From Oscarella lobularis (Eukaryota > Porifera > Homoscleromorpha > Homosclerophorida > Oscarellidae), in the NCBI RefSeq assembly GCF_947507565.1, contig NC_089188.1, forward strand, positions 1,612,001 through 1,676,000: a DNA stretch of 64,000 nt, written 5' to 3'. The notes under the pieces were generated by a model, which saw only the letters and a list, made by a program, of their open reading frames with translations, made no database searches and was not told the origin of the DNA. Made by a program: the position numbers and the translations under genes. This document shows positions 25,401 to 39,854 of the stretch, in pieces. Within the stretch, counting starts at the first letter, position 1; every line of letters starts with the position of its first letter.

Positions 25401-28400
25401 GAGTACCTACAACAGAAAACAGAAAACATATTGAGTACGTTCAACAGAAAACATATTGAATACGTTTAACAGAAAACATAATGAGTACCTTCAACAGAAA
25501 ACATATTGAGTACCTTCAACAGAAAACGTAATGAGTACCTTCAACAGGAAACATATTGAGTACCTTCAACAGAAAACAGAAAACAGATTGAGACCTACAA
25601 CAGAAAACAGAAAACATTGAGTACCTACAACAGAAAAAGAAAACAGATTGAGTACACTGTACCTACAACAGAAAACAGATTGAGTACTTTCAACAGAAAA
25701 CATAATGAGTACCTTCAACAGAAAACATATTGAGTACCTTCAACAGAAAACATAATGAGTACCTTCAACAGAAAACAGAAAACATATTGAGTACCTACAA
25801 CAGAAAACAGAAAACATATTGAGTACGTTCAACAGAAAACATATTGAATACGTTTAACAGAAAACATAATGAGTACCTTCAACAGAAAACATATTGAGTA
25901 CCTTCAACAGAAAACGTAATGAGTACCTTCAACAGAAAACATATTGAATACGTTCAACAGAAAACATAATGAGTACCTTCAACAGAAAACATAATGAGTA
26001 CCTTCAACAGAAAACATATTGAGTACCTTCAACAGAAAACAGAAAACATATTGAGTACAGTACCTTCAACAGAAAAATATTGAGTACCTTCAACAGAAAA
26101 CATATTGAGTACGTTCAACAGAAAACATATTGAGTACGTTCAACAGAAAACACATTGAGTACCTACAACAGAAAACACATTCAGTACCTTCAACAGAAAA
26201 CACATTGACTACCTACAACAGAAAACACATTGAGTACCTTCAACAGAAAACACATTCAGTACCTTCAACAGAAAACACATTCAGTACCTTCAACAGAAGA
26301 CACATTGAGTACCTTCAACAGAAAACACATTCAGTACCTTCAACAGAAGACACATTGAGTACCTTCAACAGAAAACACCTTGAGTACCTTCAACAGAAAA
26401 CACATTGAGTACCTACAACAGAAAACACATTCAGTACCTTCAACAGAAAACACATTCAGTACCTTCAACAGAAAACACATACAGTGCCTACAACAGAAAA
26501 CACATTGAGTACCTTCAACAGAAAACACATTGAGTACCTACAACAGAAAACACATTCAGTACCTTCAACAGAAAACACATTCAGTACCTTCAACAGAAAA
26601 CACATTGAGTACCTACAACAGAAAACACATTCAGTACCTTCAACAGAAAACACATTGAGAACGTTGAACAGAAAACATATTGAATACGTTTAACAGAAAA
26701 CATAATGAGTACCTTCAACAGAAAACATATTGAGTACCTTCAACAGAAAACGTAATGAGTACCTTCAACAGAAAACATATTGAGTACGTTCAACAGAAAA
26801 CATATTGAGTACGTTCAACAGAAAACACATTGAGTACCTACAACAGAAAACATATTGAGTACCTTCAACAGAAAACACATTGAGTACCTTCAACAGAAAA
26901 CACATTGAGTACCTACAACAGAAAACACATTGAGTACCTTCAACAGAAAACACATTGAGTACCTACAACAGAAAACACATTGAGTACCTACAACAGAAAA
27001 CACATTGAGTACCTTCAACAGAAAACACATTCAGTACCTTCAACAGAAAACACATTCAGTACCTTCAACAGAAGACACATTGAGTACCTTCAACAGAAAA
27101 CACATTGAGTACCTACAACAGAAAACACATTCAGTACCTTCAACAGAAAACACATTCAGTACCTTCAACAGAAAACACATTGAGTGCCTACAACAGAAAA
27201 CACATTCAGTACCTTCAACAGAAAACACATTGAGTACCTACAACAGAAAACACATTCAGTACCTTCAATAGAAAACACATTCAGTATCTTCAACAGAAAA
27301 CACATTGAGTACCTACAACAGAAAACACATTCAGTACCTTCAACAGAAAACACATTGAGAACGTTCAACAGAAAACATATTGAATACGTTTAACAGAAAA
27401 CATAATGAGTACCTTCAACAGAAAACATATTGAGTACCTTCAACAGAAAACGTAATGAGTACCTTCAACAGAAAACATATTGAGTACCTTCAACAGAAAA
27501 CAGAAAACATATTGAGTACCTACAACAGAAAACAGAAAACATATTGAGTACGTTCAACAGAAAACATATTGAGTACCTTCAACACAAAACATATTGAGTA
27601 CGTTCAACAGAAAACATATTGAGTACGTTCAACAGAAAACATAATGAGTACCTTCAACAGAAAACATAATGAGTATCTTCAACAGAAAACATATTGAGTA
27701 CGTTCAACAGAAAACAGAAAACATATTGAGTACCTACAACAGAAAACAGAAAACATATTGAGTACGTTCAAGAGAAAATATATTGAATACGTTTAACAGA
27801 AAACATAATGAGTACCTTCAACAGAAAACATTGAGTACCTTCAACAGAAAACGTAATGAGTACCTTCAACGGAAAACAGAAAACATGTTGAGTACGTTTA
27901 ACAGAAAACATAATGAGTACCTTCAACAGAAAACATAACGAGTACCTTCAACAGAAAACATATTGAGTACCTTCAACAGAAAACGTAATGAGTACCTTCA
28001 ACAGAAAACGTATTGAGTACCTACAACAGAAAACATATTGAGTACCTTCAACAGAAAACATATTGAGTACCTTCAACAGAAAACAGTAAAAATATTGAAT
28101 ACGTTCAACAGAAAACATATTGAATACGTTTAACAGAAAACATAATGAGTACCTTCAACAGAAAACATAATGAGTACCTTCAACAGAAAACATATTGAGT
28201 ACCTTCAACAGAAAACGTAATGAGTACCTTCAACAGAAAACGTAATGAGTACCTTCAACAAAAAACGTATTGAGTACCTATAACAGAAAACAGAAAACAT
28301 ATTGAGTACGTTCAACAGAAAACATATTGAATACGTTCAACAGAAAACATATTGAGTACCTTCAACAGAAAACGTAATGAGTACCTTCAACAGAAAACGT

Positions 28401-31400
28401 ATTGAGTACCTACAACAGAAAACAGAAAACATATTGAGTACGTTCAACAGAAAACATATTGAATACGTTCAACAGAAAACATAATGAGTACCTTCAACAG
28501 AAAACATAATGAGTACCTTCAACAGAAAACATATTGAGTACCTTCAACAGAAAACAGAAAACATATTGAGTACAGTACCTTCAACAGAAAACGTAATGAG
28601 TACCTTCAACAGAAAACGTAATGAGTACCTTCAACAAAAAACGTATTGAGTACCTACAACAGAAAACAGAAAACATATTGAGTACGTTCAACAGAAAACA
28701 TATTGAATACGTTCAACAGAAAACATAATCAGTACCTTCAACAGAAAACATATTGAGTACCTTCAACAGAAAACCGAAAACATATTGAGTACAGTACCTT
28801 CAACAGAAAAATATTGAGTACCTTCAACAGAAAACATATTGAGTACGTTCAACAGAAAACATATTGAGTACGTTCAACAGAAAACATAATGAGTACCTTC
28901 AACAGAAAACAGAAAACATATTGAGTACCTTCAACAGAAAACATATTGAGTACGTTCAACAGAAAACAGAAAACAGATTGAGACCTACAACAGAAAACAG
29001 AAAACATTGAGTACCTACAACAGAAAAAGAAAACAGATTGAGTACACTGTACCTACAACAGAAAACAGATTGAGTACTTTCAACAGAAAACATAATGAGT
29101 ACCTTCAACAGAAAACATATTGAGTACCTTCAACAGAAAACAGAAAACATATTGAGTACAGTACCTTCAACAGAAAAATATTGAGTACCTTCAACAGAAA
29201 ACATATTGAGTACGTTCAACAGAAAACATATTGAGTACGTTCAACAGAAAACACATTGAGTACCTACAACAGAAAACATATTGAGTACCTTCAACAGAAA
29301 ACACATTGAGTACCTTCAACAGAAAACACATTGAGTACCTACAACAGAAAACACATTGAGTACCTTCAACAGAAAACACATTGAGTACCTACAACAGAAA
29401 ACACATTGAGTACCTTCAACAGAAAACACATTCAGTACCTTCAACAGAAAACACATTCAGTACCTTCAACAGAAGACACATTGAGTACCTTCAACAGAAA
29501 ACACATTGAGTACCTTCAACAGAAGACACATTGAGTACCTTCAACAGAAAACACATTGAGTACCTTCAACAGAAAACACATTGAGTACCTACAACAGAAA
29601 ACACATTCAGTACCTTCAACTGAAAACACATTCAGTACCTTCAACAGAAAACACATACAGTGCCTACAACAGAAAACACATTGAGTACCTTCAACAGAAA
29701 ACACATTGAGTACCTACAACAGAAAACACATTCAGTACCTTCAACAGAAAACACATTCAGTACCTTCAACAGAAAACACATTGAGTACCTACAACAGAAA
29801 ACACATTCAGTACCTTCAACAGAAAACACATTGAGAACGTTGAACAGAAAACATATTGAATACGTTTAACAGAAAACATAATGAGTACCTTCAACAGAAA
29901 ACATATTGAGTACCTTCAACAGAAAACGTAATGAGTACCTTCAACAGAAAACATATTGAGTACCTTCAACAGAAAACAGAAAACATATTGAGTACCTACA
30001 ACAGAAAACAGAAAACATATTGAGTACGTTCAACAGAAAACATATTGAGTACCTTCAACAGAAAACATATTGAGTACGTTCAACAGAAAACATATTGAGT
30101 ACGTTCAACAGAAAACATAATGAGTACCTTCAACAGAAAACATAATGAGTATCTTCAACAGAAAACATATTGAGTACCTTCAACAGAAAACAGAAAACAT
30201 ATTGAGTACCTACAACAGAAAACAGAAAACATATTGAGTACGTTCAACAGAAAACATATTGAATACGTTTAACAGAAAACATAATGAGTACCTTCAACAG
30301 AAAACATTGAGTACCTTCAACAGAAAACGTAATGAGTACCTTCAACAGAAAACGTATTGAGTACCTACAACAGAAAACAGAAAACATATTGAGTACGATC
30401 AACAGAAAACATATTGAATACGTTCAAAAGAAAACATAATGAGTACCTTCAACAGAAAACATTGAGTACCTTCAACAGAAAACGTAATGAGTACCTTCAA
30501 CGGAAAACAGAAAACATGTTGAGTACGTTTAACAGAAAACATAATGAGTTCCTTCAACAGAAAACATAATGAGTACCTTCAACAGAAAACATATTGAGTA
30601 CCTTCAACAGAAAACGTAATGAGTACCTTCAACAGAAAACGTATTGAGTACCTACAACAGAAAACATATTGAGTACCTTGAACAGAAAACATATTGAGTA
30701 CCTTCAACAGAAAACAGTAAAAATATTGAATACGTTCAACAGAAAACATATTGAATACGTTTAACAGAAAACATAATGAGTACCTTCAACAGAAAACATA
30801 ATGAGTACCTTCAACAGAAAACATATTGAGTACCTTCAACAGAAAACGTAATGAGTACCTTCAACAGAAAACGTAATGAGTACCTTCAACAAAAAACGTA
30901 TTGAGTACCTACAACAGAAAACAGAAAACATATTGAGTACGTTCAACAGAAAACATATTGAATACGTTCAACAGAAAACATAATGAGTACTTTCAACAGA
31001 AAACATATTGAGTACCTTCAACAGAAAACAGAAAACATATTGAGTACAGTACCTTCAACAGAAAAATATTGAGTACCTTCAACAGAAAACATATTGAGTA
31101 CGTTCAACAGAAAACATATTGAGTACGTTCAACAGAAAACACATTGAGTACCTACAACAGAAAACGTAATGAGTACCTTCAACAAAAAACGTATCGAGTA
31201 CCTACAACAGAAAACAGAAAACATATTGAGTACGTTCAACAGAAAACATATTGAATACGTTCAACAGAAAACATATTGAGTACCTTCAACAGAAAACGTA
31301 ATGAGTACCTTCAACAGAAAACGTATTGAGTACCTACAACAGAAAACAGAAAACATATTGAGTACGATCCACAGAAAACATATTGAATACGTTCAACAGA

Positions 31401-34400
31401 AAACATAATGAGTACCTTCAACAGAAAACATTGAGTACCTTCAACAGAAAACGTAATGAGTACCTTCAACGGAAAACAGAAAACATATTGAGTACGTTTA
31501 ACAGAAAACATAATGAGTTCCTTCAACAGAAAACATAATGAGTACCTTCAACAGAAAACATATTGAGTACCTTCAACAGAAAACGTAATGAGTACCTTCA
31601 ACAGAAAACGTATTGAGTACCTACAACAGAAAACATATTGAGTACCTTGAACAAAAAACATATTGAGTACCTTCAACAGAAAACAGTAAAAATATTGAAT
31701 ACGTTCAACAGAAAACATATTGAATACGTTTAACAGAAAACATAATGAGTACCTTCAACAGAAAACATATTGAGTACCTTCAACAGGAAAACAGAAAACA
31801 TATTGAGTACAGTACCTTTAACAGAAAACGTAATGAGTACCTTCAACAGAAAACGTAATGAGTACCTTCAACAAAAAACGTATTGAGTACCTACAACAGA
31901 AAACGGAAAACATATTGAGTACGTTCAACAGAAAACATATTGAATACGTTCAACAGAAAACATATTGAGTACCTTCAACAGAAAACGTAATGAGTACCTT
32001 CAACAGAAAACGTATTGAGTACCTACAACAGAAAACAGAAAACATATTGAGTACGTTCAACAGAAAACATATTGAATACGTTCAACTGAAAACATAATGA
32101 GTACCTTCAACAGAAAACATATTGAGTACCTTCAACAGAAAACAGAAAACATATTGAGTACAGTACCTTCAACAGAAAAATATTGAGTACCTTCAACAGA
32201 AAACATATTGAGTACGTTCAACAGAAAACATATTGAGTACGTTCAACAGAAAACATAATGAGTACCTTCAACAGAAAACAGAAAACATATTGAGTACCTA
32301 CAACAGAAAACAGAAAACATATTGAGTACGTTCAACAGAAAACATATTGAATACGTTTAACAGAAAACATAATGAGTACCTTCAACAGAAAACATATTGA
32401 GAACCTTCAACAGAAAACGTAATGAGTACCTTCAACAGAAAACATATTGAATACGTTCAACAGAAAACATAACGAGTACCTTCAACAGAAAACATAATGA
32501 GTACCTTCAACAGAAAACATATTGAGTACCTTCAACAGAAAACAGAAAACATATTGAGTACAGTACCTTCAACAGAAAAATATTGAGTACCTTCAACAGA
32601 AAACATATTGAGTACGTTCAACAGAAAACATATTGAGTACGTTCAACAGAAAACATAATGAGTACCTTCAACAGAAAACAGAAAACATATTGAGTACCTA
32701 CAACAGAAAACAGAAAACATATTGAGTACGTTTAACAGAAAACATAATGAGTACCTTCAACAGAAAACATATTGAGTACGTTCAACAGAAAACATATTGA
32801 ATACGTTCAACAGAAAACATAATGAGTACCTTCAACAGAAAACAGAAAACATATTGAGTACCTACAACAGAAAACAGAAAACATATTGAGTACGTTCAAC
32901 AGAAAACATATTGAATACGTTTAACAGAAAACATAATGAGTACCTTCAACAGAAAACATATTGAGTACCTTCAACAGAAAACGTAATGAGTACCTTCAAC
33001 AGAAAACATATTGAATACGTTCAACAGAAAACATAATGAGTACCTTCAACAGAAAACATAATGAGTACCTTCAACAGAAAACATATTGAGTACCTTCAAC
33101 AGAAAACCGAAAACATATTGAGTACAGTACCTTCAACAGAAAAATATTGAGTACCTTCAACAGAAAACATATTGAGTACGTTCAACGGAAAACATATTGA
33201 GTACGTTCAACAGAAAACATAATGAGTACCTTCAACAGAAAACAGAAAACATATTGAGTACCTACAACAGAAAACAGAAAACATATTGAGTACGTTCAAC
33301 AGAAAACATATTGAATACGTTTAACAGAAAACATAATGAGTACCTTCAACAGAAAACATATTGAGTACCTTCAACAGAAAACGTAATGAGTACCTTCAAC
33401 AGAAAACATATTGAGTACCTTCAACAGAAAACAGAAAACATGTTGAGTACGTTTAACAGAAAACATAATGAGTACCTTCAACAGAAAACATATTGAGTAC
33501 GTTCAACAGAAAACAGAAAACAGATTGAGACCTACAACAGAAAACAGAAAACATTGAGTACCTACAACAGAAAAAGAAAACAGATTGAGTACACTGTACC
33601 TACAACAGAAAACATATTGAGTACCTTCAACAGAAAACAGAAAACATATTGAGTACAGTACCTTCAACCGAAAACGTAATGAGTACCTTCAACAGAAAAC
33701 GTAATGAGTACCTTCAACAAAAAACGTATTGAGTACCTACAACAGAAAACAGAAAACATATTGAGTACGTTCAACAGAAAACATATTGAATACGTTCAAC
33801 AGAAAACATATTGAGTACCTTCAACAGAAAACGTAATGAGTACCTTCAACAGAAAACGTATTGAGTACCTACAACAGAAAACAGAAAACATATTGAGTAC
33901 GTTCAACAGAAAACATATTGAATACGTTCAACAGAAAACATAATCAGTACCTTCAACAGAAAACATATTGAGTACCTTCAACAGAAAACCGAAAACATAT
34001 TGAGTACAGTACCTTCAACAGAAAAATATTGAGTACCTTCAACAGAAAACATATTGAGTACGTTCAACAGAAAACATATTGAGTACGTTCAACAGAAAAC
34101 ATAATGAGTACCTTCAACAGAAAACAGAAAACATATTGAGTACCTACAACAGAAAACAGAAAACATATTGAGTACGTTCAACAGAAAACATATTGAATAC
34201 GTTTAACAGAAAACATAATGAGTACCTCCAACAGAAAAACATATTGAGTACCTTCAACAGAAAACGTAATGAGTACCTTCAACAGAAAACATATTGAATA
34301 CGTTCAACAGAAAACATAATGAGTACCTTCAACAGAAAACATATTGAGTACCTTCAACAGAAAACAGAAAACATATTGAGTACAGTACCTTCAACAGAAA

Positions 34401-37400
34401 AATATTGAGTACCTTCAACAGAAAACATATTGAGTACGTTCAACAGAAAACATATTGAATACGTTCAACAGAAAACATAATCAGTACCTTCAACAGAAAA
34501 CATATTGAGTACCTTCAACAGAAAACCGAAAACATATTGAGTACAGTACCTTCAACAGAAAAATATTGAGTACCTTCAACAGAAAACATATTGAGTACGT
34601 TCAACAGAAAACATATTGAGTACGTTCAACAGAAAACATAATGAGTACCTTCAACAGAAAACAGAAAACATATTGAGTACCTACAACAGAAAACAGAAAA
34701 CATATTGAGTACGTTCAACAGAAAACATATTGAATACGTTTAACAGAAAACATAATGAGTACCTTCAACAGAAAACATATTGAGTACCTTCAACAGAAAA
34801 CGTAATTAGTACCTTCAACAGAAAACATATTGAATACGTTCAACAGAAAACATAATGAGTACCTTCAACAGAAAACATAATGAGTACCTTCAACAGAAAA
34901 CATATTGAGTACCTTCAACAGAAAACAGCAAACATATTGAATACGTTCAACAGAAAACATAATGAGTACCTTCAACAGAAAACATAATGAGTACCTTCAA
35001 CAGAAAACATATTGAGTACCTTCAACAGAAAACATATTGAGTACCTTGAACAGAAAACAGAAAACATATTGAGTACAGTACCTTCAACAGAAAACGTAAT
35101 GAGTACCTTCAACAGAAAACGTAATGAGTACCTTCAACAAAAAACGTATTGAGTACCTACAACAGAAAACAGAAAACATATTGAGTACGTTCAACAGAAA
35201 ACATATTGAATACGTTCAACAGAAAACATATTGAGTACCTTCAACAGAAAACGTAATGAGTACCTTCAACAGAAAACGTATTGAGTACCTACAACAGAAA
35301 ACAGAAAACATATTGAGTACCATCAACAGAAAACATATTGAATACGTTCAACAGAAAACATAATGAGTACCTTCAACAGAAAACATAATGAGTACCTTCA
35401 ACAGAAAACATATTGAGTACCTTCAACAGAAAACAGAAAACATATTGAGTACAGTACCTTCAACAGAAAAATATTGAGTACCTTCAACAGAAAACATATT
35501 GAGTACGTTCAACAGAAAACATATTGAGTACGTTCAACAGAAAACATAATGAGTACCTTCAACAGAAAACAGAAAACATATTGAGTACCTACAACAGAAA
35601 ACAGATAACATATTGAGTACGTTCAACAGAAAACATATTGAATACGTTTAACAGAAAACATAATGAGTACCTTCAACAGAAAACATATTGAGTACCTTCA
35701 ACAGAAAACGTAATGAGTACCTTCAACAGAAAACATATTGAATACGTTCAACAGAAAACATAATGAGTACCTTTAACAGAAAAAATAATGAGTACCTTCA
35801 ACAGAAAACACATTGAGTACCTTCAACAGAAAACAGAAAACATATTGAGTACAGTACCTTCAACAGAAAAATATTGAGTACCTTCAACAGAAAACATATT
35901 GAGTACGTTCAACAGAAAACATATTGAGTACGTTCAACAGAAAACATAATGAGTACCTTCAACAGAAAACAGAAAACATATTGAGTACCTACAACAGAAA
36001 ACAGAAAACATATTGAGTACGTTCAACAGAAAACATATTGAATACGTTTAACAGAAAACATAATGAGTACCTTCAACAGAAAACATATTGAGTACCTTCA
36101 ACAGAAAACGTAATGAGTACCTTCAACAGAAAACATATTGAGTACCTTCAACAGAAAACAGAAAACATGTTGAGTACGTTTAACAGAAAACATAATGAGT
36201 ACCTTCAACAGAAAACATATTGAGTACGTTCAACAGAAAACAGAAAACAGATTGAGACCTACAACAGATAACAGAAAACATTGAGTACCTACAACAGAAA
36301 AAGAAAACAGATTGAGTACACTGTACCTACAACAAAAAACAGATTGAGTACTTTCAACAGAAAACATAATGAGTACCTTCAACAGAAAACATATTGAGTA
36401 CCTTCAACAGAAAACAGAAAACATATTGAGTACAGTACCTTCAACAGAAAAATATTGAGTACCTTCAACAGAAAACATATTGAGTACGTTCAACAGAAAA
36501 CATATTGAGTACGTTCAACAGAAAACACATTGAGTACCTACAACAGAAAACATATTGAGTACCTTCAACAGAAAACACATTGAGTACCTTCAACAGAAAA
36601 CACATTGAGTACCTACAACAGAAAACACATTGAGTACCTTCAACAGAAAAACCAATTGAGTACCTACAACAGAAAACACATTGAGTACCTACAACAGAAG
36701 ACACATTGAGTACCTTCAACAGAAAACACATTCAGTACCTTCAACAGAAAACACATTCAGTACCTTGAACAGAAGACACATTGAGTACCTTCAACAGAAA
36801 ACACATTGAGTACCTACAACAGAAAACACATTCAGTACCTTCAACAGAAAACTCATTCAGTACCTTCAACAGAAAACACATTGAGTGCCTACAACAGAAA
36901 ACACATTCAGTACCTTCAACAGAAAACACATTGAGTACCTACAACAGAAAACACATTCAGTACCTTCAACAGAAAACACATTCAGTACCTTCAACAGAAA
37001 ACACATTGAGTACCTACAACAAAAAACACATTCAGTACCTTCAACAGAAAACACATTGAGAACGTTCAACAGAAAACATATTGAACACGTTTAACAGAAA
37101 ACATAATGAGTACCTTCAACAGAAAACATATTGAGTACCTTCAACAGAAAACGTAATGAGTACCTTCAACAGAAAACAGAAAACATATTGAGTACCTACA
37201 ACAGAAAACAGAAAACATATTGAGTACGTTCAACAGAAAACATATTGATTACCTTCAACAGAAAACATATTGAGTACGTTCAACAGAAAACATATTGAGT
37301 ACGTTCAACAGAAAACATAATGAGTACCTTCAACAGAAAACATAATGAGTATCTTCAACAGAAAACATATTGAGTACCTTCAACAGAAAACAGAAAACAT

Positions 37401-39854
37401 ATTGAGTACCTACAACAGAAAACAGAAAACATATTGAGTACGTTCAACAGAAAACATATTGAATACGTTTAACAGAAAACATAATGAGTACCTTCAACAG
37501 AAAACATTGAGTACCTTCAACAGAAAACGTAATGAGTACCTTCAACGGAAAACAGAAAACATGTTGAGTACGTTTAACAGAAAACATAATGAGTACCTTC
37601 AACAGAAAACATAATGAGTACCTTCAACAGAAAACATATTGAGTACCTTCAACAGAAAACGTAATGAGTACCTTCAACAGAAAACGTTTTGAGTACCTAC
37701 AACAGAAAACATATTGAGTACCTTCAACAGAAAACATATTGAGAACCTTCAACAGAAAACAGTAAAAATATTGAATACGTTCAACAGAAAACATATTGAA
37801 TACGTTCAACAGAAAACATAATGAGTACCTTCAACAGAAAACAGAAAACATATTGAGTACCTACAACAGAAAACAGAAAACATATTGAGTACGTTCAACA
37901 GAAAACATATTGAATACGTTTAACAGAAAACATAATAAGTACCTTCAACAGAAAACATATTGAGTACCTTCAACAGAAAACGTAATGAGTACCTTCAACA
38001 GAAAACATATTGAGTACCTTCAACAGAAAACAGAAAACATGTTGAGTACGTTTAACAGAAAACATAATGAGTACCTTCAACAGAAAACATATTGAGTACG
38101 TTCAACAGAAAACAGAAAACAGATTGAGACCTACAACAGAAAACAGAAAACATTGAGTACCTACAACAGAAAAAGAAAACAGATTGAGTACACTGTACCT
38201 ACAACAGAAAACAGATTGAGTACTTTCAACAGAAAACATAATGAGTACCTTCAACAGAAAACATATTGAGTACCTTCAACAGAAAACAGAAAACATATTG
38301 AGTACAGTACCTTCAACAGAAAAATATTGAGTACCTTCAACAGAAAACATATTGAGTACGTTCAACAGAAAACATATTGAGTACGTTCAACAGAAAACAC
38401 ATTGAGTACCTACAAGAGAAAACATATTGAGTACCTTCAACAGAAAACACATTGAGTACCTTCAACAGAAAACACATTGAGTACCTACAACAGAAAACAC
38501 ATTGAGTACCTTCAACAGAAAACACATTGAGTACCTACAACAGAAAACACATTGAGTACCTACAACAGAAAACACATTGAGTATCTTCAACAGAAAACAC
38601 ATTCAGTACCTTCAACAGAAAACACATTCAGTACCTTCAACAGAAGACACATTGAGTACCTTCAACAGAAAACACATTGAGTACCTACAACAGAAAACAC
38701 ATTCAGTACCTTCAACAGAAAACACATTCAGTACCTTCAACAGAAAACACATTGAGTGCCTACAACAGAAAACACATTCAGTACCTTCAACAGAAAACAC
38801 ATTGAGTACCTACAACAGAAAACACATTCAGTACCTTCAACAGAAAACACATTCAGTATCTTCAACAGAAAACACATTGAGTACCTACAACAGAAAACAC
38901 ATTCAGTACCTTCAACAGAAAACACATTGAGAACGTTCAACAGAAAACATATTGAGTACCTTCAACAGAAAACAGAAAACATATTGAGTACCTACAACAG
39001 AAAACAGAAAACATATTGAGTACGTTCAACAGAAAACATATTGAGTACCTTCAACAGAAAACATATTGAGTACCTTCAACAGAAAACATAATGAGTATCT
39101 TCAACAGAAAACATATTGAGTACCTTCAACAGAAAACATATTGAGTACCTTCAACAGAAAACAGAAAACATATTGAGTACCTACAACAGAAAACAGAAAA
39201 CATGTTGAGTACGTTCAACAGAAAACATATTGAATACGTTTAACAGAAAACATAATGAGTACCTTCAACAGAAAACATTGAGTACCTTCAACAGAAAACG
39301 TAATGAGTACCTTCAACGGAAAACAGAAAACATGTTGAGTACGTTTAACAGAAAACATAATGAGTACCTTCAACAGAAAACATAATGAGTACCTTCAACA
39401 GAAAACATATTGAGTACCTTCAACAGAAAACGTAATTAGTACCTTCAACAGAAAACGTATTGAGTACCTACAACAGAAAACGTATTGAGTACCTTCAACA
39501 GAAAACATATTGAGTACCTTCAACAGAAAACAGTAAAAATATTGAATACGTTCAACAGAAAACATATTGAATACGTTTAACAGAAAACATAATGAGTACC
39601 TTCAACAGAAAACATAATGAGTACCTTCAACAGAAAACATATTGAGTACCTTCAACAGAAAACGTAATGAGTACCTTCAACAGAAAACGTAATGAGTACC
39701 TTCAACAGAAAACGTATTGAGTACCTATAACAGAAAACAGAAAACATATTGAGTACGTTCAACAGAAAACATATTGAATACGTTCAACAGAAAACATATT
39801 GAGTACCTTCAACAGAAAACGTAATGAGTACCTTCAACAGAAAACGTTTTGAGT

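Larger units (their letters stand above)
5449..38199. repeat. Higher-order repeats marked by an ACACTGTACC variant
   Basis: A distinctive unit containing CACTGTACC, flanked on both sides by CAGATTGAGT variants, begins at 5449, 12684, 15818, 19280, 22453 (mutated to CACTGTTCC), 25654, 29044, 33592, 36319 and 38191. Most intervals are 2.7-3.5 kb (3134, 3462, 3173, 3201, 3390, 2727); outliers are 7235, 4548 and 1872. Between markers the order of variant units is largely conserved. Blocks of about 125 units have therefore been copied repeatedly with internal gains and losses, the usual result of unequal exchange. Confidence 0.85.
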
